From NCBI GenBank assembly GCA_033297075.1, contig MU858105.1, forward strand, positions 124,001 through 188,000: a stretch of 64,000 nt of DNA, in the 5' to 3' direction. This DNA comes from Rhypophila decipiens (taxonomy: Eukaryota; Ascomycota; Sordariomycetes; Sordariales; Naviculisporaceae). This document shows positions 11,364-22,892 of this stretch, in pieces (position 1 is the stretch's first letter; each line of letters opens with the position of its first letter). The notes beneath the pieces were generated by a model that made no database searches, had not been told where the DNA came from, and worked only from the letters and a program-made list of their open reading frames with translations. A program made the translations under genes and the position numbers.

Positions 11364-12103
11364 TTAAGCCCACTCAACAACCACATCCCGAAAGGTAACC
11401 TCCAACCCCGTCGTAGCAGTCTTATTCGGCCTAGCAGCCATAACCTTCACCTCCAACGTCCAGTTCTCAGAACCGGTATCGTCGCCGTCTTCATAAACCC
11501 AGCAGATTTCTCTCAGCGCTTGTTTCTCGCCAGACGGAAGAACAGCGTGGACCCAGAGACTCGCGCCTTTTTCCTGATCCTGCAGGCCATCGAGCCGGGA
11601 GATGAGAATTGTAGTCCATTCTCTTTGGCCTTGCTCAGTAGTAGTTGAGCTTTGTTGAGAAAGAGGTGCAATGCTCCAGTCGGCCCATTTATGGCATGAC
11701 ACGGTTGATAGCATTGGTGTGCCGTTGTAATACTCTACGCCTGTTTTGATCCATCGTGGAGGGGAACCTGATGTACCGGTAGAGGAGGAAGAGGAGGAGG
11801 AAGAGGAAGAGGAAGAGGAAGAGGAGGAGGGGCGGAATGAAAGGAGCAGGCCGGCTTGGTCGTATTGTTCTGTCCAGTTGAAGGAGAATGATGCTTTGGC
11901 GGAGCGGAAGGAGGAGAGAGGGCCTGATGAGGGGGTTGTAGTTCCCGGGGGAGAGGCGGTTGGGGCTAGGCGAGTAAGAGGTTAGTTGAAGGTTAGGGCG
12001 GATGAGGGATTGGTTATGTTGCCCTACCGTTAAAGACGTCTATGTGGGGAGGCTTGCGCCAGATGTCTGTGTCTGGGTTGGCGGTGAGTGTAAAGGTGGC
12101 CAT
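11364..12103 (-). CDS. DUF1349 (concanavalin A-like) family protein with poly-Ser insertion
   Basis: Two exons, 12103-12028 and 11965-11364, are joined by a 62-bp phase-1 intron (GTAGGG donor, TAG acceptor), giving 225 aa. It begins MATFTLTANPDTDIWRKPP. DUF1349 features are the aromatic strand FSFNWTEQYDQAGLLLSF, the core WIKTGVEYYNGTPMLSTV, and the C-terminal strand REICWVYEDG. The fold is a lectin-like beta sandwich, named 'regulation of enolase protein 1' in yeast literature; the biochemical role is unclear. Between the strands lies an almost pure Ser tract of about 18 residues, encoded by a GAGGAA/GAGGAG microsatellite on the plus strand (11781-11832). The normal family has a short loop at that point. 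No signal peptide, so probably cytosolic. Confidence 0.87.
11781..11832. repeat. GA-rich microsatellite inside coding sequence
   Basis: About 50 bp of GAGGAG/GAGGAA repeats, encoding the Ser tract (TCC/TCT codons) of the minus-strand DUF1349 gene. Repeat number is expected to vary in multiples of three. Confidence 0.9.
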
Positions 12104-13374
12104 GATGTTGATGGTCTAGTTGAAATGAGGGCCTGAGTATTATGGAGTTGGCGAACTTGGTGATGTTCAAGTGATTAACTCAAGGCGTGTGTTGTGATGT
12201 TGAGATTGCATGAATGAGAGATGAGATTTACAACATTCACTTTAATGAGCAAGAAGAATATATATTTATACAACTCTGCTATTCTCTTATTACACGTGTT
12301 CTATCAGTATGGTCCCGTGCCGGCGTCTCATCATGGAGGTTGGATGGAGGGCTGTTCGAGTTCAGAGTGTGAAAGGGCGGAGTATCCCGATGTGGGAAGG
12401 ACGTGAACCGGAATGGCGGGGCATCCTGCCCCGCTATTTGACCCCCTCGCCGCTGTAACTCCTTCGTGGCCGCTAAAGACAGCCCCTTCACAATGGCCTT
12501 GTTTTTGACATCACTCGGTCAGAGGGCCTTCGCTGGACTCACTCACATGCAAAGATGGTCGCGTCAATTGCAGTGCAAAGCACAGAATAAGCCTTCCTGC
12601 ACCCCATTGCGCATGGAACTGGTTTGTTGTTTTGCTGGTGATGTCAGGCCTGGGTGAAACTCGGCCTCGACTGTGGCAACGGGACGACAAAGGCTTGTCC
12701 TCTGAAGCCTGCCATTCCACCCGAACATTTCTTTTCCACACTCCAATCTCAATAAAATCATCGTAAACCGCGTCAAAACAAAAAAGAGAAAGAGAAAATT
12801 AGACTTGCGGTCCTCGAGGTTATGAATTTCAACTCCTTTTCATTTCAAAAGACTTGTCGCGCCCTTGCCTCTATTAAAAAATAGCCCACATGCAAAAAGC
12901 TCGTGACACGGATTGAATTCGAACTCACACCGTCTCGTACCCTTGGAGCCGGCGCTTGACTCACTGTGGGTAGGTGGTCTGAGCTTTATCTGTTTCGGTA
13001 AATTTTTCTCGAGCGCCCGCTCACCCCGCTTCGCCAAAGGTCTTTTTCTTCCACCCCCAAAATCCAAATCGGTCTGTCGCAACAACCTCCCTCGCCAATA
13101 TCACCCAGCTTTGGCCGCTTCACACCAATAGCATTACACCCCTTTTCTTGCTGGAGGCCTGCCTCGTTCGCTTGCACGGTCAACTACACATGATAACATT
13201 GCAACAGCTCTTGATTTCCACCAATTTGGAAGGCCATTGCGAGCTACCGACCAACCTCACTCCGGTGGGGGACGACCGATCCCCGACCTCGATCCACTCT
13301 TGTATTCTCACCTTTTATAATCCACCACACCCACCACCTTGCCTGCCTGTCGAGCTTCTTCACGGCCATTCACC
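12104..13374. other. Intergenic region between divergent DUF1349 and BRF1 genes
   Basis: Contains the upstream regions of both genes. At about 12900-12990 the minus strand carries a B-box-like GAGTTCGAATTC preceded by a possible anticodon-loop sequence CTCCAAG and followed by T5. The acceptor and T stems do not pair, so at most this is a decayed tRNA. CT-rich sequence precedes the BRF1 start. Confidence 0.5.
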
Positions 13375-16014
13375 ATGTCGTCGGCGTCGGCTGCTGCTAG
13401 AATTCAGATTGCTATTTCGACGGGCAAGTCAAAGCCCAAGCCCAAAAGGCCAAATGCCGTCCGCCGTATCATGGACCGGGAGCAGAGCAGGGAAAGGCGT
13501 GTAAGAGAGAGCTCAGTAGCATCCAACACCGGAGCTGCCCCTGCCGTGGCCAAATCAACCTCACGTACTCCCTGCGCCAACAAGGCTTGCGCAAACCCCA
13601 GAGTCGTCGACGGGACATGCCAGACCTGCGGCTCGGTGGCAGACGAAAGCAACATCGTATCAGAAATCACCTTTGGCGAGTCATCGTCAGGCGCTGCTGT
13701 CGTCCATGGTACCAACCTCGCCGCCGACCAGGCTGGCGTGCGTGTTGGGGGTCTTGCTTTCCGACGCGTCGCCGGTGGTGGTGCCAGCGAGGCCAGGGAA
13801 CGCAGTCTTCGCGAAGCCAAGACGCTTTTGAACCAGTTTGCTCAGCAGCTCCGTCTCTCACAGAATCTGGCTGATACCGCACACCGTTTTTACCGCGTGG
13901 CTTCCAACAACAACTTCATTCAGGGAAGACGCAAGAATAATGTCGCCGCCATCTGTCTCTATGCTGCGTGCCGGAAGGACAACCTCAACAAGGTGATGCT
14001 GATCGACCTGGCGGATATCATCAAGACTGATGTCTTCCTCCTTGGCCGTAGCTACAAGGAGTTTCTCAACCAATTTCCCGACATGAGAGAAGACGCCAGG
14101 GAAAATAGTATCCCCCTGGAGGACCTCATTTTTCGGTTCGCGAGCAAGCTCGAGTTCTACCACGACACTGGCAAGGTCGCGGAGTCTGCTGTTCGTATTG
14201 CGGCCCGAATGCGTTATGACAACATGACCCATGGACGCAGGCCCGCGGGAATCTGTGGTGCCGCCATCATCATGGCCGCGCGAGCACACAACTACCGGCG
14301 TACAGTCAGAGAGGTCGTTTACATCGCCAAAGTCACCATGGCCACTCTGCAAGAGCGTATGGAAGAGTTTGCCATGGTTCCATCCGCTCAGATGACAATC
14401 TCCGAGTTCAACGAGACACCGGTCCCGAACCCGAATAGACCCTCGGGTCCTTCTTTTGATCCGCCATTTCTCTACAAAAACTCACAGGAGTGGAAGGAAA
14501 AACATGGTCGGCCGCGGAAACGCAAGGCACCAACCACGACGGCGGACGATGGGAGCCAACAAGGCAATAAGCGCCCACGAGGTGACACGGACCAACAAGA
14601 GCCTCAACAACCTGCTGCCGTCCCTGGCCCATCAGCATCTACGCCACAACCGAACCCACCGCCCGTGGTCGATAAGGATGGTTTTGTCGTGCCGCCTCTT
14701 CCTCAGCATGTCATCGATCCTGCGCTCAGATCTGACCCTGCCTCTGCCTCCCAAACCGAGTCGACGACGGATGATACGGTCTCGGTTTTGGCCGCTGCAG
14801 CTAACGTCGAAAATCAGCTAGAAGTTCTTGCATCCCAATATGGCGAAGAGGAGGACGAAGACGAGGAAGACGATGAGACTGGTCCAACCAGCGAGATGGC
14901 GATGGCCGTTGCCCAGGGTATCGAAGTGCCAGGATTCGCACAAGCCCAACAAAAAGGGGCCAAGACGCCGGTAAAGAAGAAGACCGTGGCACTGCCGGTC
15001 AACGAAGAGTGGGAGATGGATGAAGCAAACCTTGAACAGGAAATGGAGGGTCATCTCAACGACCCAGCCCTGATTGGTGCAACCCAAGTTGAGACGAGGG
15101 CTATCGAAGAGAGGCGTGCAAAAGAGACTGCCGCCGTCGACCAGACATCGACTTCTGATAAGACGACACAGGACACGACTGCCGGTGCCGCCGAAGACAA
15201 TGCCGAGGCGAATGATCCTGAGCCTGAGCCTGAGCCCGAGCCTGAGCCCGACCCCAGTCTGCCTCAGGATTCCCGTTTTACTCCGCGGTCAAAGGTATCG
15301 GACGATCCAATTGTTCGCGAAGATGAGTTCAAAGATGACCCCGAGGTCCAGTTCTGTATGCTTGGAGAGGCCGAAATCAAGATCAAGGAACAAATATGGG
15401 CCAACCACAACAAGGACTATCTGCGCCTTAAACAACAGAAACAGTTCAACGCAAAACTCGCCGAGAACGCGCCCAAGAAACGCCGTCAACGCGCCCGACA
15501 GCCGCGCATAGGCGAGGGCCAGGCAAGCCCGGCTGGATCTGCGGAAGAGGCTGCTGTCAACATGATACGGAGCCGAGGCATCAGCAAAAAGATCAACTAT
15601 TCCACGCTTGGTCATGTATTCGAGCTGGGAAACCGTGGGCCTGGAAGTACCTACGGCGGTGTCAGCTCAACCGGTACACCCAATACACTTGGGAGCGTTG
15701 CTGGAAGTGAAATGGGGAGCGACGATGAGGATGACCAAGAAGCCCAAGCAACTGAGGAGACCACACCCGCACCAGCCAATGGTCACTCATCCAGCGCTGC
15801 TGCATCGGCCGCAGCCAAGTCCACAGTCTCGGCTCCAGTCCAAGAGGAAGAAGAACAGGGCGACGAGGATGATTATAACAACGACACGGAGTTGCAGGAC
15901 GACTACGACAATCACAATGGTTATGAGGAGGAGGAGACTTTTGCGGAGGAGGATTATGATCCCTTTGCCGAAAATGACGACGGCAATGAGGATGGGTATG
16001 ACGATATGGAGTGA
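13375..16014 (+). CDS. BRF1: TFIIIB subunit Brf1 (TFIIB-related factor, RNA polymerase III)
   Basis: One uninterrupted 879-aa exon; the ATG is in a good context (TTCACCATGTCG). Brf1 recruits RNA polymerase III to tRNA, 5S and U6 genes by bridging TBP and TFIIIC. The N-terminal zinc ribbon is C67-x4-C72-x9-C82-x2-C85. Two cyclin-like TFIIB repeats follow, roughly residues 145-240 (RFYRVASNNNFIQGRRKNNV) and 245-335 (RYDNMTHGRRPAGICGAAII). The linker is charged and disordered, with an (EP)n run near 15220-15250. A Brf1 homology block is seen at about residue 660 (PEVQFCMLGEAEIKIKEQIW). The C-terminus is strongly acidic (EEEETFAEEDYDPFAEND). At 879 aa it is longer than yeast Brf1 (about 600 aa), through linker expansion, as in other filamentous fungi. 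Nuclear. Confidence 0.95.
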   Translation: MSSASAAARIQIAISTGKSKPKPKRPNAVRRIMDREQSRERRVRESSVASNTGAAPAVAKSTSRTPCANKACANPRVVDGTCQTCGSVADESNIVSEITFGESSSGAAVVHGTNLAADQAGVRVGGLAFRRVAGGGASEARERSLREAKTLLNQFAQQLRLSQNLADTAHRFYRVASNNNFIQGRRKNNVAAICLYAACRKDNLNKVMLIDLADIIKTDVFLLGRSYKEFLNQFPDMREDARENSIPLEDLIFRFASKLEFYHDTGKVAESAVRIAARMRYDNMTHGRRPAGICGAAIIMAARAHNYRRTVREVVYIAKVTMATLQERMEEFAMVPSAQMTISEFNETPVPNPNRPSGPSFDPPFLYKNSQEWKEKHGRPRKRKAPTTTADDGSQQGNKRPRGDTDQQEPQQPAAVPGPSASTPQPNPPPVVDKDGFVVPPLPQHVIDPALRSDPASASQTESTTDDTVSVLAAAANVENQLEVLASQYGEEEDEDEEDDETGPTSEMAMAVAQGIEVPGFAQAQQKGAKTPVKKKTVALPVNEEWEMDEANLEQEMEGHLNDPALIGATQVETRAIEERRAKETAAVDQTSTSDKTTQDTTAGAAEDNAEANDPEPEPEPEPEPDPSLPQDSRFTPRSKVSDDPIVREDEFKDDPEVQFCMLGEAEIKIKEQIWANHNKDYLRLKQQKQFNAKLAENAPKKRRQRARQPRIGEGQASPAGSAEEAAVNMIRSRGISKKINYSTLGHVFELGNRGPGSTYGGVSSTGTPNTLGSVAGSEMGSDDEDDQEAQATEETTPAPANGHSSSAAASAAAKSTVSAPVQEEEEQGDEDDYNNDTELQDDYDNHNGYEEEETFAEEDYDPFAENDDGNEDGYDDME

Positions 16015-16759
16015 AAAGACTCCTGCAACCTTGGTGGCTGGCACGGAAGCATATTTAGCTCCTGTCTGCCTTTCCCGCTCGTTACAACGCCTTGCAGAGC
16101 GTTTTATTTTCTTTTTCTTTTACAAGGGTCTGCGTCTTGCATTGGGCTGGTGTTTGGCAGTTTATGGCGTTTTGCTATGGAAGCTGTAACAATACGCCGA
16201 AATTCTGACGGACTCGAGAGTTGGCACTTTTAGCCGATGCATAACGATACCCAACATTTGTTATATAGAGCTGGCGGTGCACTTGGCTGATAGACTGGGT
16301 GATGGGGAACGGCGGTACAAAGTCTCGTCCATTGCTCGATGGGCTTGCAACATATCTAGACTTTGGGTTACTTACATGGCGTGCTTGCCTGCCCTAGGGT
16401 AAGCTAGAGAAGATGGCGTCAATGCCAATCAATAAACTGACTTTTTCTTTGGCCAATTTCTTTGTGTTGGTGATGCGCTGCGTATTGGGATACAGTTATT
16501 TGCGGGAGGACAGTGAAATAGATGAATTGGACCCTGGAAACTTGACCCTTTCCTTACGCCGCTGCCAAAACACCATGAGCCTGATACGTGTATACATATA
16601 CAATACAGCGAACAAAAGAAACCGGAACTCCATGTACGCCAAGAACCAGTCTATCATGTAAAATATCCAAACATTTCGGCCCGTTACACGACAATCCGCC
16701 TGCCTGTCCTTGGAGAAATAAACGACCAAACAGGAAAAGTATTTCTCATCTTTCATCAT
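16015..16759. other. Intergenic region between convergent genes
   Basis: 3' regions of BRF1 (plus) and the small secreted protein gene (minus). No frame with protein character and no repeat. Confidence 0.6.
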
Positions 16760-17471
16760 TTACCCAACAACAATCCCATTATTCCTCCTCTCAGCGCCGC
16801 CCGCCCCAGCAGCAGGTGCAGCAGGTGGGGCCCTGGAGGGGTTGTTATCCACAATGATACCGATGCCCGCCCCGTGAGCGCCGGTGCCGAGCTCAACCTT
16901 GGGGCCCTTGACGAGAGCCGCCTCGGCGTATCGCAGCGCGCGGTCGAAGCCTGCAATGTCTCGCTTGGCTTTTGGAGCTTTTCCGGTGGTCGAGGAGGTA
17001 GCAGAAATTCGTGGATCAAGTTCTTTGGCTTTAGGTGCCCCTGGTTCGGGGAACCCAGCGGGCTTTATTCGAGAAAGAAAAAATAGTCGAGCTCACTTGT
17101 CAATATGAGCGTTTGAACTGGCTGGACTGGTGACGTTGAAAAGGAGAAGTGGGAATGTATGTATGGTTTCATACCTCAGTCAAGATGGGAGTCTCAGTGA
17201 CAGGAGCGGCGGCGACCTGGGCAGCTTGGACCTGGGGGGTCGCCGGTGGTTCAGCAGGAGCAGCAACCGGCACTTGCACTCTGCCTGCGGCTTCATTGAC
17301 GGCGGCGCCTTGCAGGGCGTCGACGAGCCCTTCGGCACCCTCGCCGCCTTCGAACGAGATGGCGCCATCACCGACTACCAGGGCGGGTGAGTAGGCCCCG
17401 AGGTTGATGTTCAGGGGGAGGGCAGCTGCCAAGGCCACAAGGGCCATTGTGGAGAGGAGTTGGAAACGCAT
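16760..17471 (-). CDS. Small secreted Ala/Pro-rich protein
   Basis: Two exons, 17471-17175 and 17062-16760, give 199 aa. It starts with a clear signal peptide (MRFQLLSTMALVALAAALPL) and reads NINLGAYSPALVVGDGAISF directly after it, then an Ala/Val/Pro-rich stretch. The intron donor is GTATGA at phase 0. The only acceptor that keeps the downstream frame open is an unusual AAG following a T/C-rich tract, so this border is the weakest part of the model. Exon 2 encodes KAKRDIAGFDRALRYAEAAL and a Gly/Ala-rich end. No cysteine framework, GPI signal or catalytic motif is present. The function is unknown; the composition suggests a cell-wall or extracellular protein. Confidence 0.7.
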
Positions 17472-20388
17472 TGTGGGGTTTGCTGTTTGGTGGCGATGCC
17501 GGAATTCTTGAGTGGAGGGTAATTATATGAGGTATGTGGGAAGGAATTATGGAAGAATTATTTATCAAGGTTACCAGACCCGAATACAGAAGAGAAGTTG
17601 CAGAAAGGAGACCAGCTCAGATGGTGGAGATGGTCCAGAATATCTCGGCCCAGAAGAATAGATGAGATGGAGAGAGTTCCAGTGTTGATGGGGCCTTTGT
17701 TCTAATATATGAACTACACACGAACACGAAGGGGGAAAGGAGAAACACAAGAGTGGCAAAGGTGGTATCAATCACGGCAGCTGGTAACCATCACCAATAC
17801 AAGCTTCTTTCCGGCATAGAGGCATGCCGACTTGCCAAGCTCCGATTTGATGCCCACAAAGCCTGTCTATCTCTGTGATGGAAACAAACCCTGCAAAGAA
17901 GCGGCTCTCGGGGGCGTGGAGGCGACTTGCCAGGGGAAGGATTTGGCGAAATGATTGGTATCGAAACATGAATGCTTGTTCTTCCTGTGGGCTGAAGTCA
18001 AGTCGACGACCCAACTTTGAAGCCCGCGACCTTCTCGACCATCTCATGGAATCCAGTGTGCGCTTGCATGGGGTCGAAACCATAGGAGACCTCGAGCGAG
18101 CATCGATCAACAGACAAACATGAGGGAATTGAAGTCGGAGCAGGTAATCCAGAGGCGTGAAGCGCTGGCGATGTGCCATTTCGGCAGCTGTGCTTGGATA
18201 TCTCTTGGCGGGTCAAACAGTGCCAAGCTGCCAAGCAGTCTCAACCCGACCTCATCGAGGAAAACCCATGTTGAGTCAAATTGGCATGGTGAAGATGGTC
18301 AATTGCAAAAGGGATCGCGATTCCATTGCTGTTTGGATCAGTGATATTTTTGGCGATAGTTGTTGGTGTCAGCAGATTCGATAGAGAATGAGCCGCAGCC
18401 GGAATTCTTGGAAGGTTTCTGGTGGTTCTTTTTCGGGGATTGATTCCAGATCACTGTTCTCTGGGGGTTGAGGAGCTGGCGATGTGATGATGGGAATTTC
18501 AAGTTTGCGATTCGGGTTCACCATCACGCTCGGTCCCGCCCCCGCCTCAGAAGGCCCCACTGTGAACACTTCAACCACTGGAAGCCAAGGGGCCTGGGCC
18601 CTGAAGAGCCCCTTCCCCACTATTCCCGTAGCACTCAACGATCAAGGTCCAGGGGTTCAAGGGACAGGAGAATTCAACGGCTCATCAACTTGGCGGATAT
18701 CGACTGGACCTGCCCATTCTTTGACGCTCGCTTCCACCTTCTACAACTTGAGCCTGGCTCTGGAGACACCACAGGGCAAGATAGCGGACCGTATACCTGC
18801 ATCGCTGCATGAAAAGCTTTTACTTGGTGCGACTGTTCCAACGCTGTTGAGCCAGCCATTTTTCGCCCTTGTTCTGGGGGACGAGCTCCCGACTCTAGAA
18901 TCGCCAAGCTGCTTCGATCGTGATCTCGATCACAGCTGCAGTGCACAGGAGTTACAGGTCATATTCTGCCACTTGCTGGCTGATCGCAGCAGTTTACCAT
19001 TCATTCGATATCGCCTATTGCCAAAGACTCTGTGTCCTCACCATCCAACCTCAGAAGTGAGATCTCGACTCTTCAATGCGGCCGCTGAGAGAAGAGAGTG
19101 TAACATCGGATAGTGACGATTGCGAAACTTCAGCCGCCCAAGCCATTGCCCCTTACCCAAAGTCCTTGCGACTCTCCCCGGTTCTGAAGCTCAGGATGAT
19201 ATTTAGGATATCACAGTCAGTCATAAAAATGCTCCGAAGAATCACGTGGACCCCGAACTCCAAGATACGGTGTTTAGCCCAATCAAGATATGCACCTGCA
19301 CGATGACAACGGCCTGCCGAAAGGGGACAAACACCGTCAAGTCAGAAAATGCCATCTTGTGCTAACGACATCACATCAACGACGTATGCTCCATGACGAA
19401 ATGCATTTCAGCATTCACTTGGGCCTCCGATTCAGTCCGAATTCCATGGAAAGAATAGCATTGTTAAGATCCATTCCATCGCAGCTTGCTGTCCTCCTCT
19501 TATGCAGACGCAGAATTTCTTCCGGATTCCGAACCCGGTTCGAGCTCCTCGACATGCAGAGGATCGGAGTCGCAGACTGGGAGCAGACTTGGGGGTACGA
19601 CGTGAACTGTGCCACAAATATATTTCTGCGTGTTTCTACATGATCTGCCACTGCCCATCCACATCTTTTTGCAGAAATCACTGCACGAACGGACGCTAGA
19701 TTCGGCGTTCCCTGCAGCATTCTACGGTCGTACGCAGCGGATCGTGGTGTGAGAGGGAAGGAAGAACAACACCATCGCCGGGAAAGAGACAGGGGAAGTC
19801 CGCAAGACAACAAATAGTCTGCAAACCTGTGCGTTTTATTTAAGTTGTCCGAACTGGTTTGGCTGCAGCCCGGAAAGCTAATTTCTCCCAAGCTTGTAGC
19901 TTAATCCACTTAAGCAGCGACAGACAGCGCCCAGATCGTCTTGGTGGCTGCCGGGCCCGGCTAGTGGCCTCATCCGGTCGTTGTGTTGATATAACGGTCT
20001 TATCTCACTTCAACAAAGGGACTCTCGAAAGAACGACTATCATTGCCGAATTGCTCATATAGTCGACCCTCCTCCTGAGTTGCACGAGAATTGTTGGACA
20101 GTCACAGAACACACCAGTACTTGGCCCCTCCACCACCTCCGACGGATTTAAAACCTCCGAACTGCCTGCTTACTCTGGCTTATCACCCTGCTTATCCGCC
20201 ATCGCACCTATCCCGACTCGGCAAATTGGCCCCTCCATCCCGGCGCACCCCCAACAGAACAGTTCAACAAAATCTGTATAAGTGCTTGGCCCCTCTACAA
20301 AATCCTGGCCGGCACCCACGTAGACCTACACCGACAAGACTTTATTCCCCGGCATACAAAAGTTACTGTTATTTCCAGAATAGCAAAA
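17472..20388. other. Gene-poor region, no convincing gene
   Basis: About 2.9 kb. The longest frames are 18484-19113 on plus (209 codons), 17772-18179 on minus (135 codons) and 19415-19891 on minus (158 codons). None has a domain, consistent codon bias or plausible splice partners, and the frames on the two strands overlap each other. At 20110-20310 the 5' flank of the zinc-binding gene holds a twice-occurring CTTGGCCCCTC motif. Confidence 0.5.
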
Positions 20389-21051
20389 ATGGCCGGCATT
20401 ACTCCCCCAGTTCAGACTCTTCCCACTCCGCCAGTGCACATCAAGGCCAACTCCTATTTCAGCCCACGATCCCGCCAATGCTGCCAGTGCAACAACCGAC
20501 TCCCAGTATACCAGACGCATAAGCCCCCCAAGGGTCAACCACAAATCTGCCCAGAAGAAAATGGCTGCGGCCACCAGCTGTGCCGAGACTGTCCTCGTCT
20601 GGATGGCTCGGGCAACCAAGTCATCCCACACTCGTTTCCGGTAGACTGGGTCTGCAGCACCTGCACCGCAGTCCACCCAGTCCTCGACATTCTCACCATG
20701 AATGTCGCCTGTCCCTGCGAGCAGCCCAGCCTGCAAGCCGTCTACGACCAGCACGGGCGCATCTTCTTGTACTGGCGGGACGATCCCGCGGTGTACGATC
20801 TGACCGACACGGCCAAGGTGCAGGAGGCTGCTTGGAGGATCTGGGAGGCGGGCAGCGAGCCCTGGCTGCCTGTTGTGTTGGAGGCCGAGAAGAGGATGAT
20901 TGCCGAGGAGGAGGCAAGGAAGAGCATCAAATTTGGCGCCGATTGGAAACGCTTCTCGTGAGTTTTGAAAGTCATCAATCTGCTAACTGGCGTGCTAACC
21001 AGGCCGGCACAGACAATCCAGCATCTCAACCCGGGATTCATTGGACATTGA
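20389..21051 (+). CDS. Cys-rich putative zinc-binding protein
   Basis: Two exons, 20389-20957 and 21003-21051, separated by a 45-bp phase-2 intron (GTGAGT donor, CTAAC branch, CAG acceptor), give 205 aa. The ATG has a strong context (AAAAATGGCC). Residues about 30-110 carry paired cysteines and a histidine in the order CCQC, CPEENGCGH, LCRDC, VCSTC, then ACPC. This spacing resembles a RING/FYVE-like cross-braced zinc site, but it fits neither consensus exactly. The C-terminal part is helical and charged (KVQEAAWRIWEAGSEPW, then EAEKRMIAEEEARK). No membrane segment. Such short Cys-rich proteins are common in Sordariomycetes and mostly uncharacterised. Confidence 0.8.
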
Positions 21052-21380
21052 AATGGTCAAGGCCAACTAAACAACTCTTCCATGACTTGACGATTATTAC
21101 CATTATTTTCGACCACGACAGTCTCACGGAAAACCGGCAGACTGCATCCTGACGAAGGAAGTTATTTCAGCATACATTATGCACTCATCATACGGAGTAA
21201 TGGCGAAACGGAGGGCGTTCTTTGGGTTTGTTTGGTGCACGCATTTAGACTTTTCTGGTCGCAAAACGTCAATTTCAAAACAGACAGCATGGCGTTTTGG
21301 ATTTCAGAGGCAGAGGGAGGTCGGCGTTAGTCCACAACAGAACAGAAGGAAATTTCGGCAGGTGGAGGCACAGAAGGTTC

Positions 21381-21650
21381 TCATAATACATACCCGTTAA
21401 CCACTGAATCTTGAAAAATGTCGTCAACGCCTTATTTAACACCTTTATAGATAGAGATCGCCAGCGCCTTTGACTGTCTGCGCTCTTTATATCTTGCCGG
21501 CTTACTAGACCTCACCCGGGTGAGCCTGCAAGATATAAGGAGCGCCGAGAGTCAAAGACACTAGCGATCTCTATCTGTAAGCCGTGAATCAGACGTTGAG
21601 GACATTTTCAAGATTCAGTAGTTAATGGGTATGACATTATTCTCCCGGAT
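21381..21650. repeat. Large imperfect palindrome (about 260 bp fold-back)
   Basis: The two arms read as near-perfect reverse complements about a centre at 21517/21518 (CTCACCC|GGGTGAG). Outer arm pairs are CCACTGAATCTTGAAAAATG on the left and CATTTTCAAGATTCAGTAGT on the right; inner pairs include ATAGAGATCGCCAGCGCCTT with the reverse complement of GCGATCTCTAT. Mismatches between the arms are mostly C/T and G/A. It has no reading frame and no clear target duplication. Confidence 0.88.
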
Positions 21651-22800
21651 TGATCAATGCTTGTACATATCTGTCCAACCCTGAACCCCCGCGATGGATT
21701 TGAATGCCGCCCTGGCCCTGGTCTGCTACATTATTTTCTAATTTACCCAAGGGGCAGACGGAACTGCACCTACATTATATGACTTGGATGAAAGCCAAAT
21801 CTCCGAGAGCGTGTCACAGTTACAAGCGATCTTCTCTATGCTTTGTGATCCCTGATCCTCACAGATCGCAATCAAGATACCCCGGATTGAGTGAATGTGA
21901 ACAAGCGGTTCTAGACAGGGCGGTCGGCATCAGACGTCGGCAGCGAGACCTATATCTGGGAGTCGGTGGTATTGGTTTCTATATAAACAGACGACTCCGA
22001 TGGGACGTGGGTATTTACCAAGAGCAACGTTGATCTGATTGAGAAATGTAACCACCTCACTGAGGCCTAATCTAGCGGCTTAGTCTGCAAGCGAGGATCA
22101 ATATGTGGCGCCCCCGTGACCGTCTTGTCGGTAACGGTGGAAGAATGGGATATATTCCAGAAAAGGGATTCCTTGATTACATGGCGAATTGAAATGGTGA
22201 ACCGTTCGGTATCGGTTGTCTTCGCTGACAGTGTATCAGAGAGTTCCGAGTTACGGAAATGCACAGTTACAGTCAAGAGTCATCTTGACCTTTAACCGCG
22301 GCCTTTTGCATTCATGGCACAAATCAGTGTAACGGTTTGCCATCCATGTGGTCTAAGTAATCCCCGTACAATTTTCAACCAGCTTCCATATAACTGATTA
22401 CCAACTCTGCAGCTGTAATCTTGCATTCGTGATCTTGCAGCGGCTGATGGTGATACCACAAACGTAAGCCTGCCTCGAACTCTCATGATGCATTCAGCTT
22501 GTGACAAGGTCCCATTTATCTGAAAGGCCAGGGCCGTCTAGTACTAATCTTCACCTCATTGTCATCTCAAGCTTAACCATGACCACAGCTCACAAAGTTG
22601 ACAAGCACAGAGCCCCGGTTCATACTTTTCATCCCAACAGCTGACCACCTTCCCACCTTCCCACCCACAACCTTGAAACCTTGAAAGCCCTGCCACGTTC
22701 TTAATTCGATCTGGGTATATATACCTATTCTCCAAGGTCAGTTTCCAATCGGGAGAGGAGGAGGACAGGAGTGACGCTCCCACTGAAAAGCCAGGACTGG

Positions 22801-22892
22801 TTCCCGTTAGTACAGTGGTCTGTAGCTCGCCTGGACAATACTTTCCATGCCGACATGCAAGGAAGGCCGTGGGTTTGATTCCTGATCAGTTC
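22801..22892 (+). pseudogene. Decayed tRNA-Asp-like sequence
   Basis: The first about 33 bases (TTCCCGTTAGTACAGTGGTC and on to GCTCGCCTG) match the 5' half of a eukaryotic tRNA-Asp, with a perfect A box. A degenerate B box (GGGTTTGATTCC) lies at the 3' end. The anticodon arm is disrupted by about 30 extra bases, and the expected 3' acceptor strand is missing (GATCAGTT instead of a complement of TTCCCGT). The T-arm changes are C-to-T in type. Confidence 0.55.

Noticed and set aside
12895..12990. Second tRNA gene on the minus strand
   Set aside because: A B-box-like sequence and T5 are present but the acceptor and T stems do not pair; at most a relic.
13858..14352. Antisense frames inside BRF1
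   Set aside because: Codon-structure shadows of a strongly coding sense frame; no independent protein features.
18484..19113. Possible 209-aa gene
   Set aside because: No domain, no clear start context, overlapping open frames on the other strand; not enough support.
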